Of a stretch of DNA of 64,000 nt, positions 1 through 8,855 are shown piece after piece. The DNA lies in the NCBI RefSeq assembly GCF_000739655.1, contig NZ_BATR01000137.1:1-64000 (forward strand), in the 5' to 3' direction. Both the position numbers and the translations under genes were made by a program. The notes under the pieces are model-generated. The model was not told where the DNA came from. It saw only the letters and a program-made list of their open reading frames with translations, and did no database searches. Position 1 is the stretch's first letter. Every line of letters begins with the position of its first letter. The stretch is from Verrucomicrobium sp. BvORR106 (GTDB lineage Bacteria > Verrucomicrobiota > Verrucomicrobiia > Verrucomicrobiales > Verrucomicrobiaceae).

Positions 1-1
1 C

Positions 2-829
2 AATCCCCTCACCGCCCGAGTGCTCGTGAACCGCACGTGGATGTGGCTGCATGGTGAAGGCCTGGTGCGCACGGTGGACAACTTCGGCACCACGGGTGAG
101 AAGCCCACGCACCCCGAGCTGCTCGACGCGCTGGCGGTCGAGTTCATGGAGGATGGCTGGAGCTTGAAGCGACTGGTGAAACGGCTTGTGATGGGCCGCA
201 CCTACCGCATGGCCTCGACCGGCCCAGACGCCAGTCTTCAGGCCGATCCCGACAATCGCCACTGGTGGCGACAGAATCGCCGTCGCATGGACGCGGAGTC
301 TATTCGCGACTCCATCCTGGTGATGAGCGGTCAACTGGACCCCAAGGTGGGAGGCCCAAACGTCAAGGCAGACGCCATCGACTCCAACTCCGGGGCCGCG
401 CAGAACCTGGAGTACAACTACGTCTTCACCGACGTGCGCCGCAGCGTGTACACCCCGGCCTTTCGCAACAAGCGACTGGAGCTCTTTGAGACCTTCGACT
501 TTGCGGATATCAACCAGCCCATTGGCCGCCGCAGCAGCAGCACGGTGGCCCCGCAGGCGCTCTATTTCCTGAACCACCCCTTCATGCTGGAGCAGTCCCG
601 GCTGGCAGCGCAGCGTCTCGTCGCGTCCGACTTGGGTGACGAGGCCTTGGTCCGGCAGGCTTACCGGGAGATTCTGGGCCGATCACCTGGTCCGCGTGAA
701 CTGCGCCTGGCGCTCGATTTCGTCACGGTCTCCGCCTCCGAACAGGACGCCGAGGCCCGCCGACTCGACAACTGGTCCCTTCTGATCCAGACGCTCTTCG
801 CCTCTGTGGACTTCCGCTACCTCAACTGA
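2..829 (+). CDS. DUF1553 (PSD1-type) protein, C-terminal part, 5' end outside window
   Basis: The frame is open from the first bases and begins with NPLTARVLVNRTW, a segment typical of the C-terminal DUF1553 domain, so the true start lies upstream. About 275 residues are visible. Members of this family are large secreted proteins of Planctomycetes and Verrucomicrobia, often with an N-terminal cytochrome-c-like domain and DUF1549; their biochemical role is unproven, with polysaccharide use often suggested. The motif RRMDAESIRDSIL and the late NHPFMLEQSRLAAQRL stretch fit the family. The DUF1501 gene starts 22 bp downstream, the usual pairing, so the two are probably co-transcribed and act together outside the cytoplasm. 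The family is confident; the function is not. Confidence 0.88.
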   Translation, partial: NPLTARVLVNRTWMWLHGEGLVRTVDNFGTTGEKPTHPELLDALAVEFMEDGWSLKRLVKRLVMGRTYRMASTGPDASLQADPDNRHWWRQNRRRMDAESIRDSILVMSGQLDPKVGGPNVKADAIDSNSGAAQNLEYNYVFTDVRRSVYTPAFRNKRLELFETFDFADINQPIGRRSSSTVAPQALYFLNHPFMLEQSRLAAQRLVASDLGDEALVRQAYREILGRSPGPRELRLALDFVTVSASEQDAEARRLDNWSLLIQTLFASVDFRYLN

Positions 830-851
830 CGCCTTCAGCCCCTCTCCCACC

Positions 852-2267
852 ATGCTTGACCGCCGCCACTTCCTCCAGACCACCGCCTGTGGTTTCGGCT
901 CCCTGGCTCTCGCCGCCATGGCCCAGGGCGCCCCCAATCCCCTCGCCGCCCGGCACACCCACTTCCCACCCAAGGCGAAACGGGTCATCTTCCTGTTCAT
1001 GGCAGGCGGCGTGAGCCATGTGGACTCCTTCGACTACAAGCCCCGGCTTATCCGCGACAACGGGAAGATGATGGAGTTCGAGGATCAACGCGCCATCGCC
1101 AAAACCGGCATGGGCGCCGCCCAGCGCATCATGCAGCCGCTCTGGGAGTTCAAGCAGCAGGGCGAGTCCGGACGCTGGGCTTCCAGCCTCTTCCCCCACA
1201 TGTCCCAGAAGGTGGATGAGATGTGCTTTGTGCACTCCATGCACACGGAGGGCGTGGCCCACGGGCCGGCCACGTTGTTTCTCCACACCGGCACCACCAA
1301 CTTCATTCGCCCCAGCATGGGCTCATGGATCAGCTACGGGCTGGGCACGGAGAATGAAAACCTGCCCTCATTCGTCAGCATCAGTCCCAGTCTGAGCAAC
1401 GGCGGCCCGCGCAACTACGGCACCGCCTTCCTCCCCGCCGTGCACCAGGGCACGACGTTAGGCCGCGCCGGGCTACCCGCGCGGGAGGCCACCATCCGGA
1501 ACCTGCGCAATCCGCTCCTCACGCCGGAGCAACAGGGGCGGCAGTTCGACCTGCTGCGATCCCTCAATGATGAGCAGATGCGCCGTGCATCATCCTTGGC
1601 CCAGGGGCAGGCGGACGCCGAGCTCGATGCGGTGATCAACTCCTATGAACTCGCCTGGCGGCTCCAGACGAACGCGCCCGACACGCTCGACGTGACCAAC
1701 GAGTCCCCCGCCACCTTGGACCTGTACGGGATCAACGAAAAGGCCAGCGAGAACTTTGGCCGTCAGTGTCTGATGGCCCGCAAGCTCGCCGAGTCCGGCG
1801 TGCGCTACATCCAGGTGAACTACACGGACAACTCCAACAATCCCGCCTGGGACCAGCATTCCAACCTGCCCAAGCACGCCGACCATGCCGCTGCGGTGGA
1901 CAAGCCAATCGCCGGTCTCCTGGCAGATCTGAAACAGCGCGGGCTCCTGGAAGACACCCTCGTCTGGTGGGGTGGAGAGTTTGGCCGTACCCCATATGCC
2001 GAGCGAAATGGGACCGGTCGCGATCACAACCCCGTGGGCTTCACCCAATGGCTGGCTGGCGCAGGGGTGAAAGCCGGCTACGCCCACGGTGCCACCGATG
2101 ACTTCGGCCACTTCGCCGTGCAGGACAAGGTGCACATGCACGACATGCACGCCACCATCCTGCACCTGCTGGGACTGGATCACGAGAAGCTCACGTTTAG
2201 GTATGCGGGAAGAGACTTCCGGCTCACGGACGTGCACGGGCACGTGGTGAAGGAGTTGTTGACCTGA
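852..2267 (+). CDS. DUF1501 family secreted protein
   Basis: 471 residues. The N-terminus MLDRRHFLQTTACGFGS is a twin-arginine-type signal followed by an Ala-rich hydrophobic stretch, so export in folded form is likely. The body shows the DUF1501 hallmarks: an early segment on viewing a video-like VIFLFMAGGVSHVDSFDYKP, the DQHSNLPKHADHAAAVDKP region, and the WWGGEFGRTP and GRDHNP motifs near the C-terminus. The fold is related to alkaline phosphatase/sulfatase enzymes, with His and Asp residues that could bind metal. It follows the DUF1553 gene closely and is the standard partner. Catalytic activity and substrate cannot be read from sequence. An 8-bp-period array begins five bases after the TGA stop. 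Confidence 0.9.
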   Translation: MLDRRHFLQTTACGFGSLALAAMAQGAPNPLAARHTHFPPKAKRVIFLFMAGGVSHVDSFDYKPRLIRDNGKMMEFEDQRAIAKTGMGAAQRIMQPLWEFKQQGESGRWASSLFPHMSQKVDEMCFVHSMHTEGVAHGPATLFLHTGTTNFIRPSMGSWISYGLGTENENLPSFVSISPSLSNGGPRNYGTAFLPAVHQGTTLGRAGLPAREATIRNLRNPLLTPEQQGRQFDLLRSLNDEQMRRASSLAQGQADAELDAVINSYELAWRLQTNAPDTLDVTNESPATLDLYGINEKASENFGRQCLMARKLAESGVRYIQVNYTDNSNNPAWDQHSNLPKHADHAAAVDKPIAGLLADLKQRGLLEDTLVWWGGEFGRTPYAERNGTGRDHNPVGFTQWLAGAGVKAGYAHGATDDFGHFAVQDKVHMHDMHATILHLLGLDHEKLTFRYAGRDFRLTDVHGHVVKELLT

Positions 2268-2271
2268 GGGT

Positions 2272-2335
2272 CGGTGATTTAGTGATTCAGTAATTCAGTA
2301 AACCGGTAACTCAGCAGGCCAGTGAGTCGGTGGAT
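2272..2335 (+). repeat. Degenerate 8-bp-period tandem array, 8 units
   Basis: Eight consecutive octamers without any indel: CGGTGATT, TAGTGATT, CAGTAATT, CAGTAAAC, CGGTAACT, CAGCAGGC, CAGTGAGT, CGGTGGAT. The consensus is about CRGTRNNT. The array starts 5 nt after the DUF1501 stop codon and decays away from the gene. Confidence 0.85.
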
Positions 2336-2386
2336 CGCGCTTGGGACGGGAAACGCGTTAGGAAAAACTTCGGCCGCCTGAAGATA

Positions 2387-2457
2387 CTCCAACCCTCTCC
2401 GCTCCATCGGCAGGGTTGGAGTTCCGCGTTTACGCGGTCAGGACGCGCCACCCCTGA
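2387..2457 (+). repeat. Dispersed repeat family A, copy 1 (short)
   Basis: The copy starts with CCAACCCTCTCCGCTCC and then jumps to the conserved GGGTTGGAGTTCCGCG-TTTA-CGCGGTCAGGACG segment, ending CCCCTGAC. It lacks the middle third (GGACAGCCGGACTAC) present in the longer copies. Confidence 0.7.
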
Positions 2458-2497
2458 CGAACCAGACGGTCAGCACGAACAATGGCATTTGAACGTC

Positions 2498-2604
2498 ACC
2501 CCCTCCGCTCCCAACCCGGCTGGGGACAGCCGGACTACACCCTCCCTTCCGCAGCAGGGTTGGAGTACCGCATTTATGCGGCTCAGGACGCGCTGCCCCT
2601 GACG
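2498..2604 (+). repeat. Dispersed repeat family A, copy 2
   Basis: The unit begins CACCCCCTCCGCTCCCAACC, passes through GGACAGCCGGACTAC, and ends with GGGTTGGAGTACCGC, a loop, GCGG and a terminal CCCCTGAC. The core CCGCrTTTAyGCGG can form a hairpin. A shorter copy lies just upstream at about 2387-2457; other copies are at 22041-22144, 27744-27859 and 26894-26950. Confidence 0.75.
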
Positions 2605-2695
2605 TGGCATGCGGTAACACCGTCTATCAGCGATCAAACATCTCCCCACTCCGCTCTCACGCGGGGCTGGGAACCCCCGCCTCCTTTACTCCCGA

Positions 2696-2751
2696 GCACA
2701 CTGCCCCACGGATCTACTGAATTACTGAGCTACTGAATCACCGATTTACTG
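2696..2751 (-). repeat. Degenerate 8-bp-period tandem array overlapping a stop codon, 7 units
   Basis: Read on the minus strand: CAGTAAAT, CGGTGATT, CAGTAGCT, CAGTAATT, CAGTAGAT, CCGTGGGG, CAGTGTGC, in exact 8-bp register. The second unit contains the TGA stop of the glycosyltransferase gene, so the last residues of that protein (about SVNR) are encoded by the array. Confidence 0.85.
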
Positions 2752-4024
2752 AACTCAGTACGTCATCAAAATCCGCCGCCATCTTCTCCGCGCTAAACCG
2801 CGCCCGCGTATTCTCCCTCCCCTTCCGGCTCAACGCCGTGCGGTGCTCGTGATCCACCAGCACTTTTTCCAGCGTCTGGCTGAGGCTCTTCACGTCATCT
2901 GGATCGCACAACTCGCCACCTTGGGTAATATCCAACAACTCCGGGAAAGCACCATGACGGGGCTGGACGACGGGCAGACCTGCGGCCTGGGCCTCCACCA
3001 CATACAGCCCGAAGGCTTCGCCGTAGGTGGCGGGCACGGAAAAGACAGTGACCTCGTGTAGGAACTTAGTCTTCTCCTCGAAACTCACATTGGGCTCCCA
3101 AGTCACGCGATCCGCCAGACCGGCGGCAGCGAGCTTGGATTGCAGCCCTTCAATGTACTTGTCGTCCGCAGGGGTCTTGGCTCCGGCGATACGCAGCTTC
3201 ACGCCGGGTACGCTGCCGCGTCGGGCGAGTTCGATGAAAGCGTCAACCAAGGTCGTCAGCCCCTTGCCATGGATCATGCGGGCCAGGTAACCGATGGTGG
3301 GAACCTCCGGTTCGCGACGGTCATGCGACCAGCCCTCATAGTTCAGGCCGTTGTACACCACACTCACCCGCTCCGCAGGAACCGCAAGACGTTGCGCCAT
3401 GACCCTGGCGTAGAAGTCACTGGGGGAAATGAAGCGAGCCACGGACTGGGCGTTCTTCTGCATGAGATCCCAAGCCTGCGTGCGATAGGGCTCAGTGAGC
3501 GTGTCCAGAAACGAATCCTCCCCCTGAAGGGAGACCACCACGGGCGCTTTGACCCGACGGACCAGCGCAGGGGCCAATCCGATGAGCAGCGAGTTGGACA
3601 AGGAAATCACGTCGGGCTTGCCCTCAGTCTCCAGCCACTGGATGAGGCGATCCCACTCTGACCACTGACGCCCCTCCTCCCCCAGCAGGCTGCCCACGGT
3701 CATCTCCCCCAAGTCGCGGGCACTGGTCATGCCCATGAACCGCGAAGCCCAGCGCAGCAGATTCTCGCCATCCAGCCAGGTGCGCAGGAAACGCGGCAGG
3801 AACCGAAAGCCGGGCAGGCGCTGCTGCAGGTACAAGGAAACTCCCCCCACTTTCACTGACTGCTCAGGGTTCGCCTCGTCTGCATCCGTCATCAGGGGGA
3901 GGTAGAGCGGGATGATCATCGCATCGTGCCCCCGGGCTCGCAGCGCCTTGATGAGGGCGTTGTCCCGCAGACAGCTTCCGCAGTGAAAGGAACCGGTGCC
4001 AGGCGTGAGGTGAATGATGCGCAT
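2738..4024 (-). CDS. Glycosyltransferase family 4-type protein
   Basis: 428 residues from the ATG at 4024, which begins MRIIHLTPGTGSFHCGSCLRDN; the in-frame extension to 4129 is low-complexity and was not used. The N-terminal half matches the donor-independent lobe of GT-B glycosyltransferases (GSFHCGSCLRDNAL). The C-terminal half has the family 4 region: VVYNGLNYEGW, PTIGYLARMIHGKGLTTLVDAF and the E-x7-E nucleotide-sugar motif within EAFGLYVVEAQAAGLPVV. It likely transfers a sugar from an activated donor during surface polysaccharide or glycolipid synthesis; the substrate is unknown. No biosynthetic neighbours are present. The C-terminus runs into an octamer repeat array that supplies the stop codon. 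Confidence 0.88.
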   Translation of the reverse strand: MRIIHLTPGTGSFHCGSCLRDNALIKALRARGHDAMIIPLYLPLMTDADEANPEQSVKVGGVSLYLQQRLPGFRFLPRFLRTWLDGENLLRWASRFMGMTSARDLGEMTVGSLLGEEGRQWSEWDRLIQWLETEGKPDVISLSNSLLIGLAPALVRRVKAPVVVSLQGEDSFLDTLTEPYRTQAWDLMQKNAQSVARFISPSDFYARVMAQRLAVPAERVSVVYNGLNYEGWSHDRREPEVPTIGYLARMIHGKGLTTLVDAFIELARRGSVPGVKLRIAGAKTPADDKYIEGLQSKLAAAGLADRVTWEPNVSFEEKTKFLHEVTVFSVPATYGEAFGLYVVEAQAAGLPVVQPRHGAFPELLDITQGGELCDPDDVKSLSQTLEKVLVDHEHRTALSRKGRENTRARFSAEKMAADFDDVLSSVNR

Positions 4025-4153
4025 CGGGCAAGAGCAGGCGGGAGAAAGCGGTGATGAAGGAGGGCGGGCAGTGAGGTCAGGGAAATACGTGCGCGAACGC
4101 GCATCCCTTCCGTGGTTCTTACGTCCCACAGCATCGAAATTGTCGCGCCTCAG

Positions 4154-4191
4154 ACAAACAAAAAGCCGGAAACCTTACGGTATCCGGCTTT
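4154..4191 (-). terminator. Rho-independent terminator of rplS
   Basis: Read on the minus strand, AAAGCCGGA pairs perfectly with TCCGGCTTT around a 12-nt loop (stem arms 4162-4170 and 4183-4191), followed by TTTTTGTTTG. It sits 30 bp after the rplS stop codon. Confidence 0.85.
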
Positions 4192-4220
4192 GAGAAATGT
4201 CTTGGAGACGTCCTGCCAAA

Positions 4221-4589
4221 TTAGCTCGCGGCGCTGGTGCGCTCGCTGGCACGCTCTTTCACCGTCACAGCTTCCTTGCCGAGGCGGCCACGGAGGTAGT
4301 GAAGACGGGCGCGACGCACCTTGCCCTGACGGACGATTTCGATCTTGGCGATCTTGGGGGTGTGAAGGGGGAACACGCGTTCGACGCCTTCACCGTTGGA
4401 GATTTTGCGAACCGTGAAAGCCTTGTTGAGACCGCGACCTTTACGGGCGATGACAATGCCAGCGAAAATCTGGATACGCTCTTTCTCGCCCTCAATAACG
4501 CGGGTATGGACTTTGACACTGTCACCCACATTGAATGCGGGGAGGGTCGACTTCAGTTGTTCTTGTTCGATCTTGGCGATAATGCTCAT
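4221..4589 (-). CDS. rplS: 50S ribosomal protein L19
   Basis: 122 residues from the ATG at 4589, preceded at good spacing by AGGAG, one of the few clear ribosome-binding sites in the window. The sequence [19 protein letters not shown], then [19 protein letters not shown] and [19 protein letters not shown], is diagnostic of bL19, which contributes to the 30S-50S interface. The C-terminal Ala/Ser/Arg tail is slightly longer than in the minimal protein. It is followed by its own terminator. The usual partners rpsP, rimM and trmD are not adjacent in this window. Confidence 0.97.
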   Translation of the reverse strand: MSIIAKIEQEQLKSTLPAFNVGDSVKVHTRVIEGEKERIQIFAGIVIARKGRGLNKAFTVRKISNGEGVERVFPLHTPKIAKIEIVRQGKVRRARLHYLRGRLGKEAVTVKERASERTSAAS

Positions 4590-4890
4590 GACGGGGTCTC
4601 CTGCGATGAGGGTGGCCGCTTCACAGCGGCGGGAAAGGGCGCATAGACTGCCAGCATTCCTATTCCGTGCAAGTCTTTTGTTTCGGAAATCCGAAGGAGC
4701 GAAGCTGAAATTCCAGAGTCGCCGATGTCCCGCAATCCCTGATAATTTTGCAATCTTTACACCATATGAACCCACTCGCAAGACACGCCCCGAAAATTCT
4801 TAAATAAACCCCCGCGAAACGCGACCCGCGACGCCATTGACGCAAAACACACGGCCGCCAGGACACCATTCTAAAAAATTCCCTTTCCCG
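4590..4890. other. Intergenic region upstream of rplS
   Basis: About 300 bp with A+T-richer stretches than the flanking genes. It contains a perfect hairpin TTCGGA-AA-TCCGAA (about 4680-4694) 90 bp upstream of the rplS start, which could be a leader structure. No gene or clear sigma-70 hexamer pair was identified; the rplS promoter is presumably here. Confidence 0.5.
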
Positions 4891-5778
4891 TCACTTCCTG
4901 CCTGACGCTCGAATCTTGGCGATTTCTGCTTTGATCTGCTCAATCCGGTTCTTGGAGCTGGGATGGGTGCTCAGAAACTCGGGCGGCCCGCCCCCTCCCC
5001 CGCTGGCCTGCTTGAGGATCTCCATCACCTTGATAAGGGCCTCTGGATTGTAGCCAGCCTCATAGAGGAACTTCACGCCCAGCCGGTCGGACTCCAGTTC
5101 ATCATCGCGACCGTACTTGGTGTTCACCACCTGGTTCACCAGTTGGGCGAGTTGCGCATTGGTGTTGCTGGAGCCGTCACTGGAGGCCACGACAAACGCC
5201 GTGGTGAGGCCCCCCACCAGCTCGGACTTGGCGATCTGCTCGGAGCTGTGCCGACCGACCACGTGACCGATCTCATGCCCCAGCACCCCGGCCAGTTCAT
5301 CCTCCGTCTTGAGCAGGCGGAACAGCGCCTCCGTGATGAAGATCTGCCCACCCGGCAGGGCGAAGGCATTCACCGTGTTGCGATCCGCCAGGAGGTGGAA
5401 CTCAAACTTGTAGGCTGTCTCATCAGCATCCGTGTCCTTCACCAGCTTCTGTCCGACCCGATTGACGAACTCCCTGGCCTGCTCATCGCTGGAAACCCCG
5501 CCGTGCATGGCAGCCATCTTTTGCCGGGAGGCCAGACCGAGCTGGATCTCCTGCTGGGGATTCAGTTTCAGCCGCTGGGTGCGACCCGTGAAGTTGTTCG
5601 TCTCCGAGCTGGTGCTGCTAAAGTAGCTGAAGAGGGCAAAGGCTGCGATGGCGAGGCCGATGGCCACCCGCATGCCGCACCCGGACATCTGCGGTCGGCG
5701 TCCCCCGCTGTATCCGGTCTCGTACGCACTGTGCACGGTGGGGGCCATCAACTGGTCCAGGAAGCTCCGGATTTTCAT
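4891..5778 (-). CDS. M48 family zinc metallopeptidase, membrane-anchored
   Basis: 295 residues from ATG 5778 (MKIRSFLDQL); a TTG 48 bp upstream is less likely. One hydrophobic segment (GCGMRVAIGLAIAAFALFSYF, about residues 33-54) follows a short cytoplasmic part. The catalytic zinc motif HEIGH lies in DELAGVLGHEIGHVVGRHS, and the downstream E of DDELESDRLGVKFLYEAGY is the third ligand. The C-terminal STHPSSKNRIEQI motif is typical of M48C/LoiP/BepA-like proteases, which act on envelope proteins. The predicted site of action is the periplasmic face of the inner membrane or the periplasm. Divergent from asnS with 124 bp between them. Confidence 0.92.
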   Translation of the reverse strand: MKIRSFLDQLMAPTVHSAYETGYSGGRRPQMSGCGMRVAIGLAIAAFALFSYFSSTSSETNNFTGRTQRLKLNPQQEIQLGLASRQKMAAMHGGVSSDEQAREFVNRVGQKLVKDTDADETAYKFEFHLLADRNTVNAFALPGGQIFITEALFRLLKTEDELAGVLGHEIGHVVGRHSSEQIAKSELVGGLTTAFVVASSDGSSNTNAQLAQLVNQVVNTKYGRDDELESDRLGVKFLYEAGYNPEALIKVMEILKQASGGGGGPPEFLSTHPSSKNRIEQIKAEIAKIRASGRK

Positions 5779-5902
5779 GAGGATGTGGTTGGTATGTTTA
5801 TCTTTGTATCGCGTTTGGTGTGACAAGCCAAGCTACAAACTTTCCCTGAGCCTCTGGCAGATGGTAGGTCTTGCTTTTCCCCCGGCCTGATTACCTTCGC
5901 AT

Positions 5903-7267
<1,365 letters not shown>

Positions 7268-7295
7268 TTCGATTTCCCCCAGACTGATTGATTTG

Positions 7296-8195
7296 ATGCC
7301 TGCCTTGTCTTTTCGCTCCTCCCTCCCTGCTCTTCTGGCGGTTCCCGCCGCTCTGGTTCTCACCCTGGCTGGCTCCCCGGCGCGTGCCGCCGAGCCCCTG
7401 GACGTGACCCTGGTGGCGAATGTGACCCAGGTGAAACCCGGCGTCCCCTTCTACGCAGGGCTGCACCTGGTGCATCGCGAGGGCTACCACACCTATTGGA
7501 AGTTCCCCGGCATCGTCGGTGTGCCCACCAGCATGGACTGGACGCTCCCTCCCGGCTGGAAGGCAGACGACATCACCTGGCCAGAGCCGAAGCAGGTCCA
7601 CATGTTTCAGATCCGGGCTCAAGGGTACCACGGGGACATGCTCCTCCCCGTCCGCCTGACCCCACCCAGTGATTTGGCAGCTGGTACGAAGGTCACCTTG
7701 AAAGGCAAGACCTCCTGGATGTGCTGCGGTCGGGACTGCAATCCTGGGTTCAATGAATTGACACTGGACCTGCCTGTCGCGGCAGCGGACGCAGCTCCGG
7801 AGACCTTGGTGAATACGAAGTGGCAGGAGCGCTTTGATGCCACCCTGGCCTCCAGCCCCAAGCCGCTCAAGGGTTGGACGGTGCTGGCGAGCCGGGATGA
7901 AAAGCATGTCACCGTCACCCTGACCCCTAATAGCGAAGGCATGCCCAAAGGCAAGATTAAGGACGTGCTGTTCTTCACCGACGACGGCCTGGTGAATGCC
8001 GACAAAGATCAGGTGCTGGAGCCACTCGCCAACGGAGCCCTGAGGCTCACCCTTGAAGTTTCCCAGTACGCCGAACAACCCTTGGCGAAGCGACTGGTGG
8101 GCGTGTTGCAGTCAAAGCAAGGTTGGGATGCAAAAGGCACGAACTCCGTGGCGATCGATGTGCCGTTGATTGTCATCGAACCGGTGGATCCATAG
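7296..8195 (+). CDS. Secreted DsbD N-terminal-domain (DsbD-alpha)-like protein
   Basis: 299 residues from ATG 7296; this start gives a clean signal peptide (MPALSFRSSLPALLAVPAAL, ending near SPARAAEP), whereas the longer frame overlaps asnS. The mature protein resembles the periplasmic domain of DsbD/ScsB-type disulfide reductases: GVPFYAGLHLVHREGYHTYW, then a Cys-rich SWMCCGRDCNPG positioned like the redox pair. The transmembrane electron-transfer domain and thioredoxin domain are absent, so if it shuttles electrons it needs separate partners not seen here. Function as a stand-alone DsbD-alpha is inferred from motif similarity alone. Confidence 0.75.
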   Translation: MPALSFRSSLPALLAVPAALVLTLAGSPARAAEPLDVTLVANVTQVKPGVPFYAGLHLVHREGYHTYWKFPGIVGVPTSMDWTLPPGWKADDITWPEPKQVHMFQIRAQGYHGDMLLPVRLTPPSDLAAGTKVTLKGKTSWMCCGRDCNPGFNELTLDLPVAAADAAPETLVNTKWQERFDATLASSPKPLKGWTVLASRDEKHVTVTLTPNSEGMPKGKIKDVLFFTDDGLVNADKDQVLEPLANGALRLTLEVSQYAEQPLAKRLVGVLQSKQGWDAKGTNSVAIDVPLIVIEPVDP

Positions 8196-8228
8196 GCGAA
8201 CACGAATCTCGTGGCTGCACTTGTGAGA

Positions 8229-8246
8229 GCGGTTGGGCCCAACCGC
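8229..8246. other. 18-bp perfect palindrome downstream of the DsbD-like gene
   Basis: GCGGTTGGGCCCAACCGC is a perfect 18-bp inverted repeat 33 bp after the stop codon. It lacks a T-tract, so intrinsic termination is uncertain; a protein-binding site is equally possible. Confidence 0.45.
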
Positions 8247-8305
8247 CGAACGTAGATCAGCCCATCAATCAATCAAACCTTGCCCCCTAGCGAGGGCGAA
8301 CCCGT

Positions 8306-8381
8306 CATGCCGAAGGCATCCCAGAAGGTAGCCTGGGACCGGGCGAGTTTGACGAGCCCTGTACCTGGAAATGCCCCATCC
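8306..8381 (+). repeat. Dispersed repeat family B, copy 1
   Basis: The unit reads CATGCCGAAGGCATCCCAGA, then GGTAGCCTGGGACCGGGCGAG, TTTGACGAGCCCTGTACCTGG. TGCCGAAGGCA and the CCAGG/CCTGG pair form two hairpins. It ends against the stop codon of the gene at 8382. Other copies: 18001-18116 (minus strand), 18193-18306 and 41650-41758. Confidence 0.8.
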
Positions 8382-8855
8382 TCAATTCTCCGGCTTCAAC
8401 TGCAGGCTTCCATCGGGCTCCTCGGCCATCGATTTACCGAAAGCATGGATCAGCAGGCAAAAGGCGAGACCTGCCCACCAGACCCAACCGAGGAAATGCG
8501 CGGTGGGCTCCAGCTCACCCAACAACACGAGCGAGGCAAGGCCGAAGAAGCTCAACAGCGTCACGCAGGCGAGCCGCTCGTACTGGTCGCGACCCAGCTT
8601 CAACCAACGGCTGGGGAGAGCGGCCAGACAGAGGGCCACCATGGTGACGGCTACCAACACGAAAAAGCAAACCACCGGAACATACAGAAACGTGAGGGCA
8701 AACCTCAACGTGCTGTCCCCTGCCCACAGGGAGAAATAGTGCTCGATCACCAGGAAGGTCCACAGTGAAACCCCGGCGGCAAACCCGTACACTTCCTTCT
8801 CCGGGCGACGCACGCTGGCGGGAATGACCGTGTCGATGGCAGAATCGTGGCTCAT
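8382..8855 (-). CDS. Small integral membrane protein, unknown function
   Basis: 157 residues with four hydrophobic segments (about residues 23-42, 50-80, 93-112 and 118-138). No catalytic motif was recognised. The start codon overlaps the stop of the acyltransferase gene upstream by 4 bp (ATGA-type), implying translational coupling and a shared role in the envelope. It may be an accessory membrane protein for lipid modification, but that rests on position alone. Its 3' end abuts a family B repeat. Confidence 0.75.
   Translation of the reverse strand: MSHDSAIDTVIPASVRRPEKEVYGFAAGVSLWTFLVIEHYFSLWAGDSTLRFALTFLYVPVVCFFVLVAVTMVALCLAALPSRWLKLGRDQYERLACVTLLSFFGLASLVLLGELEPTAHFLGWVWWAGLAFCLLIHAFGKSMAEEPDGSLQLKPEN

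Larger units (their letters stand above)
2268..2737. repeat. Convergent intergenic spacer made of repeats
   Basis: This 470-bp gap lies between the 3' ends of the DUF1501 gene and the glycosyltransferase gene. It contains an outward octamer array next to each stop codon (2272-2335 and 2696-2751), two copies of dispersed hairpin repeat family A (about 2387-2457 and 2498-2604), and a partial third copy near 2645-2690. Short open frames here are repeat translations and are not called as genes. The same layout recurs at 21819-22240. Confidence 0.8.

Noticed and set aside
2268-2737. Short open frames with Tyr/Pro/Ser-rich sequence in the repeat spacer
   Set aside because: They consist of translated family A repeat units and octamers, seen again at 21881-22147 and 27660-27860 in the same frame relation, and have no ribosome-binding sites.
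4025-4129. 35-residue N-terminal extension of the glycosyltransferase
   Set aside because: Composition is unlike the family and ATG 4024 begins exactly at the conserved first strand MRIIHL.
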